Below the pieces are notes generated by a model, which saw only the letters and a list, made by a program, of their open reading frames with translations, did no database searches and was not told where the DNA came from. From NCBI GenBank assembly GCA_015689745.1, contig WVSO01000015.1, positions 1 through 59,538 of the forward strand: 59,538 nt of DNA. The letters run 5' to 3'. The position numbers were made by a program, and so were the translations under genes. Each line of letters begins with the position of its first letter. The stretch's first letter is position 1. This stretch comes from Rhodobacterales bacterium HKCCSP123 (GTDB lineage Bacteria; Pseudomonadota; Alphaproteobacteria; Rhodobacterales; Rhodobacteraceae). This document shows, in pieces, positions 26,723-35,411 of this stretch.

Positions 26723-27580
26723 ATGACCGAGTTGAGACCCGTGAAAGACATCGACGCCGCCCCCGCCAAGGCCACCCCGACCCTGCCCGATGCGCAGACA
26801 GTGACCGAGGTGGAGCATTACACCGACCGGCTGTTCCGGTTCCGCTGCACGCGGCCGCCGTCGCTGCGGTTCCGGTCGGGCGAGTTCGTGATGATCGGCC
26901 TGATGGGCGACCCGGACCCCGCGACCGGCAAGCAGAAGCCGCTGTTGCGCGCCTATTCCATCGCCTCGCCCGCCTGGGACGACGAGCTGGAATTCTACTC
27001 GATCAAGGTGCCGAACGGGCCGTTGACCTCGAAGCTGCAGCACATCCAGCCGGGCGACGAGATCATCCTGCGCCCCAAGCCCGTGGGCACGCTGGTGCAT
27101 GACGCGCTTCTGCCGGGCAAGCGGATCTGGTTCTTCGCCACGGGAACGGGCTTTGCGCCTTTCGCCTCGCTGTTGCGCGACCCGCAGACCTACACCGATT
27201 ACGACGAGGTGATCATCACCCACACCTGCCGCGAGGTGGGGGAGCTGACCTATGGCGCGAACCTCATCGAGAGCATCCGGCAGGATGAGCTACTGGCCGA
27301 GCTGATCGGCGAGGGCTTCGCCGACAAGCTGCGCTACTACCCCACCACGACGCGCGAGGAGAGCCCGAAGATGGGCCGGATCACCGACCTGATGCGCACG
27401 GGCGAGGTGTTCCGCGACCTCGGCGTCGCGCCGCTGGCTCCCGAGACGGACCGCGCGATGGTCTGCGGCAACCTCGCCTTCAACCTCGAGATCAAGGACA
27501 TGCTGGACGCGTATGGCCTGCGCGAGGGGGCGAACTCGAAGCCGGCCGAATACGTGGTCGAAAAGGCCTTCCTCGACTGA
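26723..27580 (+). CDS. fpr: Ferredoxin--NADP(+) reductase
   Basis: A 285-residue FAD enzyme of the bacterial Fpr class that moves electrons between NADPH and ferredoxin or flavodoxin. The FAD site is RAYSIASPAWDDELEFYSIK, with FRSGEFVMIGL upstream; the NADP site has FFATGTGFAPFASLLRD and TDRAMVCGNLAFNLEIKDML; the tail AEYVVEKAFLD is typical of bacterial forms. It probably supplies reduced ferredoxin to the sulfite reductase. An AAGGAGGTGGGG stretch at 26685-26696 looks like a strong ribosome-binding site but is 26 bases from the ATG, so either spacing is poor or the true start is upstream; I keep the ATG at 26723. Confidence 0.92.
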   Translation: MTELRPVKDIDAAPAKATPTLPDAQTVTEVEHYTDRLFRFRCTRPPSLRFRSGEFVMIGLMGDPDPATGKQKPLLRAYSIASPAWDDELEFYSIKVPNGPLTSKLQHIQPGDEIILRPKPVGTLVHDALLPGKRIWFFATGTGFAPFASLLRDPQTYTDYDEVIITHTCREVGELTYGANLIESIRQDELLAELIGEGFADKLRYYPTTTREESPKMGRITDLMRTGEVFRDLGVAPLAPETDRAMVCGNLAFNLEIKDMLDAYGLREGANSKPAEYVVEKAFLD

Positions 27581-27605
27581 GGCGACACGGGGCGTCCGGT
27601 CAAGA

Positions 27606-27642
27606 AAAAGCCCCCCGCAGCGCGATGCTGCGGGGGGCTTTT
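27606..27642. terminator. Bidirectional terminator between fpr and the acidic repeat protein
   Basis: The arms AAAAGCCCCCCGCAGC (27606-27621) and GCTGCGGGGGGCTTTT (27627-27642) pair perfectly around a five-base loop. A/T tracts on both sides make it work in both directions, for fpr (plus) and the convergent gene at 27661 (minus). Confidence 0.92.
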
Positions 27643-27660
27643 CCGTTTCGGAACGCGTGG

Positions 27661-28455
27661 TTACTGGGCGATGCCGAGCGCCGTGCGTGCCTGGGCAAGG
27701 GCCGCCTCGAGCAGCTCGGGATTGTCCCGCGCGTTTTCGAGGGCGGTGGTCACGGCCGTCCGGGTCAGCGGCGAGATGTCGGCCGCGTCCAGGGCCGCGA
27801 TGGCCTGGTCGTAGTCGAAGCCTTCTGCGGTGAAGAGATCGGACAGCGCGACGTCGCCCGCTTCCTCCGCGGCGACCACGGTCTCGGCAATGGCCGCGTC
27901 CGCGGCGCCCTCGACGGCCTCCTCGGTGCCGGTGGCGACGGTCTCGGCGGCCTCGGTGGCCGTTTCGGTGGCGGTTTCAGCGGCTTCGGTCGCGGCGGCC
28001 TCGGCGGCTTCGGCGGCTTCGGTCGCGGTCTCGGTGGCTTCCTCGGCTGCACCGGCTGCGGTCTCCGCGGCCTCGTCGGCGACGACGGTCGCCGTGTCGA
28101 CGGCCTCGTCCGCGGCGCCTGCCGCGGCGTCGGCGGCCTCGTCGGCGGTGCCGAGCGCCTGGTCGATGGCCCCTTCCACCGCTTCGACGGCCTCTTCCGC
28201 GGCGGTTTCGGCGGCCTCGACGGCCTGTTCGACGACGGCTTCGGCCTCTTCCGCGGCCTCGGTGACGGCCTCTTCCACGGCGGTCGCGGCCTCTTCGGCG
28301 GTCTCGGCAGCCTCTTCGGCGGCTTCGGCGGTCTCTTCGGCCACCGCTTCGACCTCCTGGGTCACCTCGGTCGTCTCGGGCGCACCCTGCGACAGGAAAT
28401 AGCCCCCGACGCCGATGGCGACGAGAATTGCGATGATAATCAGCACTCTGCTCAT
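27661..28455 (-). CDS. Membrane-anchored, very acidic Ala/Glu/Thr repeat protein
   Basis: A 264-residue protein not matched to a family I know. It begins with a helix MSRVLIIIAILVAIGVGGYF (a single anchor, N-in). From residue 26 to about 195 it is composed of Ala, Glu, Thr, Asp and Val in short repeats such as EAAETAEEAA, with no Lys or Arg at all, a pattern suited to a long rigid acidic helix or coiled coil. The final 60 residues, with DYDQAIAALDAADISPLTRT and a helical tail, are of normal composition and look folded. Start at 28455 has GGGGA upstream. The repeat region makes all frames open, so it misleads gene finders. It could be a periplasmic spacer or scaffold. Confidence 0.72.
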   Translation of the reverse strand: MSRVLIIIAILVAIGVGGYFLSQGAPETTEVTQEVEAVAEETAEAAEEAAETAEEAATAVEEAVTEAAEEAEAVVEQAVEAAETAAEEAVEAVEGAIDQALGTADEAADAAAGAADEAVDTATVVADEAAETAAGAAEEATETATEAAEAAEAAATEAAETATETATEAAETVATGTEEAVEGAADAAIAETVVAAEEAGDVALSDLFTAEGFDYDQAIAALDAADISPLTRTAVTTALENARDNPELLEAALAQARTALGIAQ

Positions 28456-28620
28456 GATATCCCCCATTGGGTTTGAGTCACGCCGCGCGCATACGCCTGC
28501 GACCGGTGCAGCGCAATGCTGCATGGCAGCATCATGCAGGAAAGAGGCGGCGACTTGCCCAAATCGCCTTGAAAGACGGGCGCGCCGCGGATAGGTTGGC
28601 GCCTCGAAAACGGCTACTTC

Positions 28621-28634
28621 AGGAGGCCCCCATA
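28621..28634 (+). promoter_or_regulatory. Shine-Dalgarno and ATA start codon of infC
   Basis: AGGAGG at 28621-28626 is a perfect ribosome-binding site five bases before ATA at 28632-28634. That ATA is in frame with IF-3 and the nearby ATG (28651) is not, so it is the start. Use of a rare AUN start lets IF-3 limit its own translation in other bacteria. Confidence 0.8.
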
Positions 28635-29174
28635 GCCCGCAGACCCCACAATGCGCCGCCGACCAGAGACACCGGCCCGCGCATCAACGACCGCATCCGT
28701 GCCCCCGAGATCCGCCTGATCGGCGCCGAGGGCGAGAACGTCGGGGTGGTCACCCCCGCCCGCGCCCTTGCCATGGCCGAGGAGGCCGGGCTCGATCTCG
28801 TCGAGATCTCTCCGAACGCCGATCCGCCGGTGTGCAAGATCATGGACTTCGGCAAGTTCAAGTACGAACAGCAGAAGCGCGAGAGCGAGGCCCGCAAGAA
28901 GCAGAAGATCATCGAGGTCAAGGAGGTCAAGTTCCGTCCGAACACCGACACCCACGACTACGATGTGAAGATGCGGAACGTGACCAAGTTCCTGCAGAAC
29001 GGCGACAAGGTGAAGGTCACCCTGCGCTTCCGCGGACGCGAGATGGCGCACCAGAACCTCGGGCGCGAGCTTCTGGAACGGGTCGCCGCCGATGTCGAGG
29101 GCCTGGGCAAGGTCGAGAACATGCCCAAGATGGAAGGTCGCCAGATGGTCATGATGATCGGCCCCAGCAAATAG
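28632..29174 (+). CDS. infC: Translation initiation factor IF-3 (ATA start)
   Basis: This 180-residue factor binds the 30S subunit and checks start-codon and initiator-tRNA pairing. [59 protein letters not shown] and the C-terminal [11 protein letters not shown] are the usual blocks. Translation begins at a rare ATA, giving (Met)[12 protein letters not shown], a typical alphaproteobacterial N-terminus; there is no in-frame ATG until about residue 42, inside the conserved domain. The perfect AGGAGG supports this. It fits the known autoregulation of infC by discrimination against its own AUN start. A terminator follows. Confidence 0.95.
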   Translation: MARRPHNAPPTRDTGPRINDRIRAPEIRLIGAEGENVGVVTPARALAMAEEAGLDLVEISPNADPPVCKIMDFGKFKYEQQKRESEARKKQKIIEVKEVKFRPNTDTHDYDVKMRNVTKFLQNGDKVKVTLRFRGREMAHQNLGRELLERVAADVEGLGKVENMPKMEGRQMVMMIGPSK

Positions 29175-29200
29175 GCCGGCGCACAGGGCAGGCACAGACG

Positions 29201-29227
29201 GGCGCGTCCACCGGGGCGCGCCTTTTT
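29201..29227 (+). terminator. Rho-independent terminator after infC
   Basis: GGCGCG (29201-29206) pairs with CGCGCC (29217-29222), ten-base loop, then TTTTT. It lies 26 bases past the infC stop, so infC appears to end here and rpmI/rplT are not downstream. Confidence 0.7.
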
Positions 29228-29271
29228 CTTTGCGATTGTTGGCCGATGCTCCGGCAGGCTATACTGGGCGC

Positions 29272-29562
29272 ATGACGTCACGCATCTGCGCCAGCCTCCT
29301 CGCGCTTCTCGTCGCCCTGCCCCTCGGCCCGGCGGCGGCAGAGAGCATCGACATCGGCGGAACGGCGCAGATGGGCCTCGTGGGCACATCGACCCCGTCG
29401 GGCGAGCACCGGATGCACCTGATCCAGGATCTCGACCTGACCCTGTGGTTCAGCCACACGACGGATTTCGGCCTGACCATCGGCGTGGAGCTTGACCTCG
29501 ACGAGATGCTCGACGGCTCCTCGAACGCGCATCCTCACCGGCGCCCCCACATCGGGGAGTGA
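29272..29562 (+). CDS. Short secreted porin-like ORF, probably truncated
   Basis: A 96-residue ORF with a clear signal peptide (MTSRICASLLALLVALPLGPA then AAAE). The mature part starts IDIGGTAQMGLVGTSTPSGEH and RMHLIQDLDLTLWFSHTTDF, GLTIGVELDLDEM, which resemble the first strands of a Rhodobacterales porin, but the frame ends after a charged HPHRRPHIGE tail. A porin would be 300 or more residues. It may be a pseudogene fragment, or a short secreted protein. The upstream spacer contains no obvious ribosome-binding site. Confidence 0.45.
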   Translation: MTSRICASLLALLVALPLGPAAAESIDIGGTAQMGLVGTSTPSGEHRMHLIQDLDLTLWFSHTTDFGLTIGVELDLDEMLDGSSNAHPHRRPHIGE

Positions 29563-29656
29563 CCTTTCTTCGATCCTGTGGCCGACGCGCAGCGGCCGGA
29601 GAAGAGCTGCAACCGCTTGTCTTGAACCGCCCCCGGATGTGCGTCATCCTCCCTGC

Positions 29657-30604
29657 ATGGTGCGTGTCAGTTTCATCCTGTTTCCCGGTTTTCCTATGCT
29701 CGCCTACGCGCTGGCGCGCGAGGCGCTCGACATCGCCAACCAGATGGCTGACGAGACCCTTTTCATCAGCGAGACCCGCATTCCCGGCCATGCCCAGGCA
29801 CAGGCGTCAAACGGGGCAGTCATGGCGCCGGGACGACGCGACTGGGACGAGGCGGAGGGTATCGACCTCGCCATGGTGATCTGCGGCGAAGATGTGCCGG
29901 GGCGCATCCCCAACGGGTTTCAGGCCTTCCTGTCGCGCATCGACAGTGCAGGCGGCCGGCTGGGCGGGATCGACGGGGGCACCGTGATCCTGGCGCGGAT
30001 CGGTCATCTCAATGGCCGCCGCGCCGTGGTGCAGGACCACGACGAGGGTCCTTTTCCCGACATCCTGCTGAGCGACCGAACGCATCTCCTGGATGACCGT
30101 CGCCTGACCGTGGCCGGTGGCGTCGCGGTGGGCGATGCCATGTGCGCCTGGATCGCCGATGCCGCCAGCCCCGCCCTCGCCGAGGAGGTCGCGCGCGCGC
30201 TCAGAACGGGCCGCCTGCCCGAGGCGACCGGGCCCGAGCCGGACCCGCAGGCCGCCGCCGATCCCGTCATCGCCGAGATGGAGGCGAAGATGCGCCTCAG
30301 GCTGGCCGACCCGCTCCCGCTGGGTGAACTGGCCGAGAGCATGGGCCTCAGCCGAAAGGCCCTGCGCGGGCGCTGCATGCGGGCGACGGGCATGACGCCG
30401 TCGGACTTCTACCTGAACCTGCGCCTGCGCCACGGTGCCGAATTGCTGCGCAACACGGCGATGCCGGTCTCCGAGATCGCGACGGCGGCGGGATTCGAGA
30501 CACTGGCGGGGTTCTCCCGCTCGGTCCGCAACAACCTCGGTGTAAGCCCGTCGGCCGTGCGCAAGATGGCACGCGCCGCCCGCACGGTCGCCAAATACGC
30601 CTGA
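29657..30604 (+). CDS. GlxA family (AraC-type) transcriptional regulator
   Basis: A 315-residue regulator with an N-terminal DJ-1/PfpI-like domain (VSFILFPGFPMLAYALAREA at residues 3-22, MVICGEDVP, GGIDGGTVILARIG and TVAGGVAVGDAMCAWIAD) and a C-terminal AraC helix-turn-helix region (about residues 205-305; LGELAESMGLSRKALRGRCM, MTPSDFYLNLRLRHGAELL, MPVSEIATAAGFETLAGFSR). I start at MVRVSFILF. It is convergent with the CODH-like cluster and could regulate it, but no sign of that is in the sequence. GlxA-type proteins commonly control amine or amino acid catabolism. Confidence 0.87.
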   Translation: MVRVSFILFPGFPMLAYALAREALDIANQMADETLFISETRIPGHAQAQASNGAVMAPGRRDWDEAEGIDLAMVICGEDVPGRIPNGFQAFLSRIDSAGGRLGGIDGGTVILARIGHLNGRRAVVQDHDEGPFPDILLSDRTHLLDDRRLTVAGGVAVGDAMCAWIADAASPALAEEVARALRTGRLPEATGPEPDPQAAADPVIAEMEAKMRLRLADPLPLGELAESMGLSRKALRGRCMRATGMTPSDFYLNLRLRHGAELLRNTAMPVSEIATAAGFETLAGFSRSVRNNLGVSPSAVRKMARAARTVAKYA

Positions 30605-30620
30605 GGCCGGGGTCTGGAAC

Positions 30621-30657
30621 GAAAGGAAGCGCCGGTCGGTCCCGGCGCTTCCCGTTT
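30621..30657. terminator. Bidirectional terminator between GlxA-type gene and the CODH-like cluster
   Basis: GGAAGCGCCGG (30625-30635) pairs perfectly with CCGGCGCTTCC (30642-30652) around a six-base loop; outer GAAA/TTTC extend it on both sides. It terminates the plus-strand regulator and the minus-strand nine-gene cluster. Confidence 0.8.
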
Positions 30658-30670
30658 CCTGTCTGGCGCT

Positions 30671-31462
30671 TCAGCCTGCGGCCGCGACGGCACGGCCGGT
30701 CATGACCTTCACCAGGTGCGCGCGGTAATCGCCGGATCCGTGCAGGTCGCTGATCATGTCGCCCGAGGGGGTCGACAGGCCATCGACCGCCGCTTTCGAG
30801 AAGTCGGACGACAGCGCCGCCTCGGCCTCCGACCAGCGGAAGACGCCGTTCGAGGACGCGCCCGTCACCGCCACCCGTACGCCACCCGCGTATTTCGCGA
30901 CGAAGACGCCCACGAGCGCGAAGCGCGAAGCCGGCTGGACGAACTTCTGGTAATTCGCCTTGTCCGGCACGGGGAAGCGCACCTCGGTGATGATCTCCCC
31001 GTCGTGCAGGGCCGTGTCGAACATGCCCTGGAAATAGTCATCCGCCGCGATGTCCCGCGTGTTGGTCCTGATCGTGGCGCCCGAGCCGAGGACGGCCGCA
31101 GGGTAGCAGGCCGAGGGGTCGTTGTTGGCCAGCGACCCGCCGATGGTGCCGCGGTTGCGCACCGCCGGATCGCCGATGCGGCCCGCCAGCGCCGCCAGCG
31201 CCGGGTAATGCGCCGCCGCCTCGCGGGCGACGGTGGCATGCGGCGTGGCGCCGCCGATGCAGACCTCGCCCGCGTCATTGACGCAGACGCCGATCATCTC
31301 GGAGATGCCGTTGAGGCTGACCAGCGTGGCGGGGGCCGCCAGCCGCTGCTTCATCGTGGGCAGAAGCGTCTGCCCCCCGCCCAGCGCCTGCGCCTCTTCC
31401 TGGCCGAGCGCCTCGACGGCCTCGGCGATGGTGGAGGGTTTGGCGAATTCGAAATTGTACAT
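30671..31462 (-). CDS. FAD-binding subunit, xanthine dehydrogenase/CODH family
   Basis: The 263-residue medium (CoxM-like) subunit carries FAD between the Fe-S and external acceptors. MYNFEFAKPSTIAEAVEALG opens the typical FAD-binding domain, with ALGGGQTLLPTMKQRLA, LAALAGRIGDPAVRNRGTIG and GGSLANNDPSACYPAAVLG; the CO dehydrogenase flavoprotein C-terminal domain follows. It is somewhat shorter than the 285-290 residues of most CoxM, but no conserved block is missing. Last gene of the cluster, 22 bases after coxL-like, followed by a terminator. Confidence 0.9.
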   Translation of the reverse strand: MYNFEFAKPSTIAEAVEALGQEEAQALGGGQTLLPTMKQRLAAPATLVSLNGISEMIGVCVNDAGEVCIGGATPHATVAREAAAHYPALAALAGRIGDPAVRNRGTIGGSLANNDPSACYPAAVLGSGATIRTNTRDIAADDYFQGMFDTALHDGEIITEVRFPVPDKANYQKFVQPASRFALVGVFVAKYAGGVRVAVTGASSNGVFRWSEAEAALSSDFSKAAVDGLSTPSGDMISDLHGSGDYRAHLVKVMTGRAVAAAG

Positions 31463-31484
31463 GGGTTTCTCCTCTCCCTCTGGC

Positions 31485-33863
31485 TCAGCCGTTCATCGCC
31501 GCCCAGACGCGCGAGGGCGTCACGGGCATGTCGACATGCGTCACATGGGTGTACCCGCCACGCTGCAGCGCGTCGATCACCGCGTTGACCACCGCGGGCG
31601 GGCTGCCGATGGCCCCGGCCTCACCGCAGCCCTTCACGCCCAGCGGGTTGTGCGTGCAGGGTGTCGCGCAGGAATGGTCGACCGTGATCATCGGCACGTC
31701 ATCGGCCCGCGGCATCGCGTATTCCATGTAGGACCCGCTCAGCAACTGGCCGCTCTGGTCATAGGTGGTCTGTTCGATCATCGCCTGGCCGATGCCCTGG
31801 ACCACGCCGCCATGCACCTGCCCCTCGACGACCATCGGGTTCATCACGTTGCCGAAGTCGTCGGCACAGGTGAAGTTCATGATCTCGACGACGCCGGTGT
31901 CGGGATCGACCTCGACCTCGCAGAGGTAGGCGCCCGCGGGATAGGTGAAGTTGTTGGGGTCGTAGAAGGCGGTTTCCTCCAGCCCCGGCTCCAGCTCTTC
32001 CAGCGGGTAGTTGTGGGGGACATAGGCCGAGAAGGCGATCTCGCCGAAGCTTTTCGCCTTGTCGGTGCCCGCCACGCTGAAGCTGCCGTTCTCGAAGGTG
32101 ATGTCCCCCTCGGCGGCCTCGAGCATGTGTGCGGCGATCTTCTTGCCCTTGGCGATGATCTTGTCCACGGCGTTATTCATGGCGTTTCCGGCCACAGCAA
32201 GGGACCGAGAGCCGTAGCTGCCCATGCCGAAGGGGATCTTCGAGGTGTCGCCGTGGACGATCTCGACCTGATCTTCCGATATCCCGAGCTTGTCGGCAAC
32301 AATCTGCGCGAAGACCGTCTCGTGGCCCTGTCCGTGGGAATGTGCGCCCGTCATGACCGACAGCGTCCCGGTCGCATTCACCCGGACCGTTGCGGCGTCA
32401 TAAAGCCCCACGCGCGAGCCCAATTGCCCTACAAGGTGCGATGGGGCCAGCCCACAGGCTTCGACCCAAGTGCTGAGTCCAATGCCACGCAGCTTGCCGT
32501 TCGCGGCACTCTGGGCGACCCGTGCCTCGAAGCCTGCATAATCGGCCAGATCCAAGGATTTTTCCAGCGTTGCCTGGTAGTTGCCGGTATCGTAGACAAG
32601 CCCGACCGGGGTCGTGTAGGGGAACATGTCAGGCGTTAGCAGGTTCTTGCGGCGCACCTCGACCGGGTCGAGGCCCAATTCCCGCGCCATCTTGTCGATC
32701 GCGCGTTCAATCGAATAGGTCGCCTCGGGCCGCCCTGCACCGCGGTAGGCATCGACCGGCGCGGTGTTGGTGAAGACCGTCTTCAGGTTTACGTAGACAT
32801 GGGGCGTCTTGTAGGGGCCAGCCATGACCGTGCCGTGCAGGTAGGTTGGCGTCACCGTCGCAAAATTCGACAGGTAGGCGCCGACATTGGCCATGGTCGT
32901 CGCCCGCAACGCGAGCATCTCACCCTCTTTGGTGCAGCCGATCTCGATCTTGGTCACGTGGTCCCGGCCATGGGCATCGCTCAAGAAGCTCTCGGACCGC
33001 TCCGCCGTCCAGCGTACAGGGCGACCCAGCTTCTTCGCCGCGGCCAGCACCAGCGCCTCTTCCCCGTAGTGGTAGATCTTCGAGCCGAAGCCGCCCCCCA
33101 CATCGGGCGCCACCACGGTGAGTTTGTTTTCAGGAATGCCAAGCACGAACGCGCAGACCAGGAGCCGGGTCATATGCGGGTTCTGGCTGGTCGTCGTCAG
33201 TTTATAGTCGCCAGTTCCCGGATTGTACTCGCCGATCGAGGCGCGCGGCTCCATCGCGTTCGGCACGAGGCGGTTGTTCACCAGTTCCAGCGTGGTGACA
33301 TGCTCGGCGGATTTCATCGCCTGGTCGACCGCCTCGCGGTTGTCCTCGATCCAGCCCCAGTCGAAGCAGAGGTTGTCGGGGATCTCGTCATGCACGCGGT
33401 TGTCGGCATTGGCGACGGCGGCGGCCATGTCGATCACGGCCGGCAGTTCCTCGATCACGGTCCCCGCGGCGAGCGCCTCGGCGCCGTCCTTGGCCTGCGC
33501 ATAGGTCTCGGCGATCACGGCGGCATAGGCGTCGCCCACGTGGCGCACCTTGCCATGGGCCAGAACCGGGCGCTTGGGCTCGCGCATCGGCTCGCCGTTG
33601 CGGGAATGGATCAGCCAGCCCGCGGGGTTGCCGCCCACCTCGGCGAAATCCTCGCCGGTGAAGACCGCCAGCACGCCCGGCATCGCCTCGGCGGCGGAGG
33701 TGTCGATCGACACGATCTTCCCGTGCGCCACCGTCGAGCGCACCATGACGGCATAGACCTGGCCCTGCATCGCCATATCGTCGGTGTACACACCCTTCCC
33801 GGTCAGAAACCGGGTGTCTTCGCGGCGCTTGGATCTTGCGCCGATACCATGATCCTTCGGCAT
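31485..33863 (-). CDS. Molybdopterin-binding large subunit, form II CODH-like
   Basis: A 792-residue catalytic subunit of the xanthine dehydrogenase family. DVGGGFGSKIYHYGEEALVL binds the molybdenum cofactor at residues 254-273. The active-site loop is AYRGAGR at residues 372-378, the form II sequence; form I CO dehydrogenase has AYRCSFR with a copper-binding Cys, so CO oxidation cannot be assumed. The base Glu748 in KGCGEAGAIG is present. The substrate of form II enzymes is generally uncertain. The start at 33863 follows AAGGGAGGA. Gap to the Fe-S subunit is 135 bases. Confidence 0.93.
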   Translation of the reverse strand: MPKDHGIGARSKRREDTRFLTGKGVYTDDMAMQGQVYAVMVRSTVAHGKIVSIDTSAAEAMPGVLAVFTGEDFAEVGGNPAGWLIHSRNGEPMREPKRPVLAHGKVRHVGDAYAAVIAETYAQAKDGAEALAAGTVIEELPAVIDMAAAVANADNRVHDEIPDNLCFDWGWIEDNREAVDQAMKSAEHVTTLELVNNRLVPNAMEPRASIGEYNPGTGDYKLTTTSQNPHMTRLLVCAFVLGIPENKLTVVAPDVGGGFGSKIYHYGEEALVLAAAKKLGRPVRWTAERSESFLSDAHGRDHVTKIEIGCTKEGEMLALRATTMANVGAYLSNFATVTPTYLHGTVMAGPYKTPHVYVNLKTVFTNTAPVDAYRGAGRPEATYSIERAIDKMARELGLDPVEVRRKNLLTPDMFPYTTPVGLVYDTGNYQATLEKSLDLADYAGFEARVAQSAANGKLRGIGLSTWVEACGLAPSHLVGQLGSRVGLYDAATVRVNATGTLSVMTGAHSHGQGHETVFAQIVADKLGISEDQVEIVHGDTSKIPFGMGSYGSRSLAVAGNAMNNAVDKIIAKGKKIAAHMLEAAEGDITFENGSFSVAGTDKAKSFGEIAFSAYVPHNYPLEELEPGLEETAFYDPNNFTYPAGAYLCEVEVDPDTGVVEIMNFTCADDFGNVMNPMVVEGQVHGGVVQGIGQAMIEQTTYDQSGQLLSGSYMEYAMPRADDVPMITVDHSCATPCTHNPLGVKGCGEAGAIGSPPAVVNAVIDALQRGGYTHVTHVDMPVTPSRVWAAMNG

Positions 33864-33998
33864 GGTCGTCCTCCCTTGGATGCCGTCCCCCGGCCCGCCA
33901 CCATAGGGGGCCCCGGGGTCGGGGCGCGTCTCATCGCCCCTTCGTCTTTCGCCGATCCCGCAAACCCGGCCCGCCTCCTCCGCGGTCCGGACGCGGGG

Positions 33999-34484
33999 TC
34001 ATTCCGCGGCGATGGCCGACACGTCCTGGCCGCTGGCGGCCATGATCGCCTTGACGATGTTGTGATAGCCCGTGCAGCGGCAGATATTGCCCTCGAGATA
34101 CTCGCGGATCTCGTGCTCGGTGGGCTTGGGGTTCTCCTTCAGAAGCGCCGCCGCCGACATCACCATGCCCGGCGTGCAGAAGCCGCACTGAAGCCCGTGG
34201 TGATCCTGGAACGCCTGCTGGATGGTCGAAAGCGACCCGTCGGGATTCGCCATGCCCTCGATCGTGACCACCTCGGCCCCTTCGAGATCGGCGGCCAGCG
34301 CCGTGCAGCTCTTGATCGCGGTGCCGTTCACATGCACCACGCAGGCGCCGCACTGGCTGGTGTCGCACCCCACGTGGGTGCCTGTCAGGCGCAGCCCCTC
34401 ACGCAGGAATTCGCTGAGCAGCGTGCGCCCTTCAACATCACCGGAAACGGCCTTGCCGTTCACGGTCATCGTGACCTGGGTCAT
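33999..34484 (-). CDS. 2Fe-2S subunit, xanthine dehydrogenase/CODH family
   Basis: A 161-residue small (CoxS-like) subunit with two [2Fe-2S] clusters: the plant-ferredoxin-type set [14 protein letters not shown] plus KSCTAL, and the helical set [10 protein letters not shown] plus GNICRCTGY. All eight cysteines are seen. It passes electrons from the Mo site to FAD. The start at 34484 follows AAGGGAGGA. Order here is S-L-M, as in many form II clusters. Confidence 0.95.
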   Translation of the reverse strand: MTQVTMTVNGKAVSGDVEGRTLLSEFLREGLRLTGTHVGCDTSQCGACVVHVNGTAIKSCTALAADLEGAEVVTIEGMANPDGSLSTIQQAFQDHHGLQCGFCTPGMVMSAAALLKENPKPTEHEIREYLEGNICRCTGYHNIVKAIMAASGQDVSAIAAE

Positions 34485-34591
34485 TCAAGTCCTCCCTTGG
34501 TTATGGGAGGTATCCAACCACGGAACGGGCAAAACGAAAACGATAAATTTGGGGCGCCGGGCCGCCACGCGGCCGCCCGGCGCAAGCGTGC

Positions 34592-35347
34592 TCAGAAGGT
34601 CTGATCTAGGAACTCCATCAGCCCTTCCCAGCTTTCCGCGTCGGCGGTCTCGAGATAGTCGTTCGAGCCCGGAACGGTGAAGGAATGGCGCGCGCCGCCG
34701 TAGATCTCGGCGCCGTGCGGGATGCCCGCCTCGACCAGCTCCGACATCACCTGCGCGAGGTCGCCGATGCCCGAGACCGGGTCCGCCGAGCCGTGGAAGA
34801 ACTGCACCGGCGCGCCGTTGGCCTGCGACCAGTCCTGCCCCTCGGGCGTGGGCAGGCCGCCGTGGAAGCTGACGAAGCCGGCAAGCTCCGCGCCCGCGCG
34901 CGCCGCCTCGAGCACCGCGGCCCCGCCGAAGCAGTAGCCGATCATCACCATGCTGTCCGTGGCACCGGGGATCTCCGCGGCCGCCATGACCGATCCCATC
35001 AGGCGCTCGCGGAAGGTCTCGCGGTCGCCGTAGAGCGCGCCCGACATGGCGCGGTACTCCTCGAAGCCCTGCGGATCGGCCTCGGCGCCGTAGACGTCGA
35101 TCGCGAAGGCGGTATAGCCCGCCTCGGCCAGCATCCGGGCGCGGTCTTCCTCGTAGCCGGTCATGCCGTCCCAGTCATGAACGATCAGCACCGTCCCGCG
35201 GCTTTCCTGCGCGGGGTCATGGGCGGCGAAACCTTCGAAGGCCATGTCACCCACCATGTAGGTCACGTATTGCGTCTGCACCTCGGCAAGGGCTGCAACG
35301 GGCAGGAATGCGGTACAGGCCGCGGCACTCAGGATGGCTCGTTTCAT
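34592..35347 (-). CDS. Periplasmic dienelactone hydrolase family protein
   Basis: A 251-residue protein with a signal peptide (MKRAILSAAACTAFLPVAAL, cleavage after ALA) and a dienelactone hydrolase domain. The triad is Cys139 in GYCFGG, Asp189 in SADPVSG and His221 in ARHSF. VLIVHDWDGMTGYEEDRARM is the oxyanion segment. The export signal puts it in the periplasm, unusual for a dienelactone hydrolase, and its position between the Mo-enzyme genes and accessory genes suggests it acts on a substrate of the cluster. The substrate is unknown. Confidence 0.87.
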   Translation of the reverse strand: MKRAILSAAACTAFLPVAALAEVQTQYVTYMVGDMAFEGFAAHDPAQESRGTVLIVHDWDGMTGYEEDRARMLAEAGYTAFAIDVYGAEADPQGFEEYRAMSGALYGDRETFRERLMGSVMAAAEIPGATDSMVMIGYCFGGAAVLEAARAGAELAGFVSFHGGLPTPEGQDWSQANGAPVQFFHGSADPVSGIGDLAQVMSELVEAGIPHGAEIYGGARHSFTVPGSNDYLETADAESWEGLMEFLDQTF

Positions 35348-35411
35348 GGGTATGTTCCCCGTTCGGTTGCGGTTGTCCGGGGTAAGCTAGCGCGCCGCGG
35401 GCGCCTTCCAA

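Noticed and set aside
27625-28476. Glycine-rich open frame of 283 codons on the plus strand
   Set aside because: It is the complement of the Ala/Glu repeat gene. The repeat removes stops from all frames. The minus strand has a membrane anchor, ribosome-binding site and a folded C-terminal domain, so it is the better gene.
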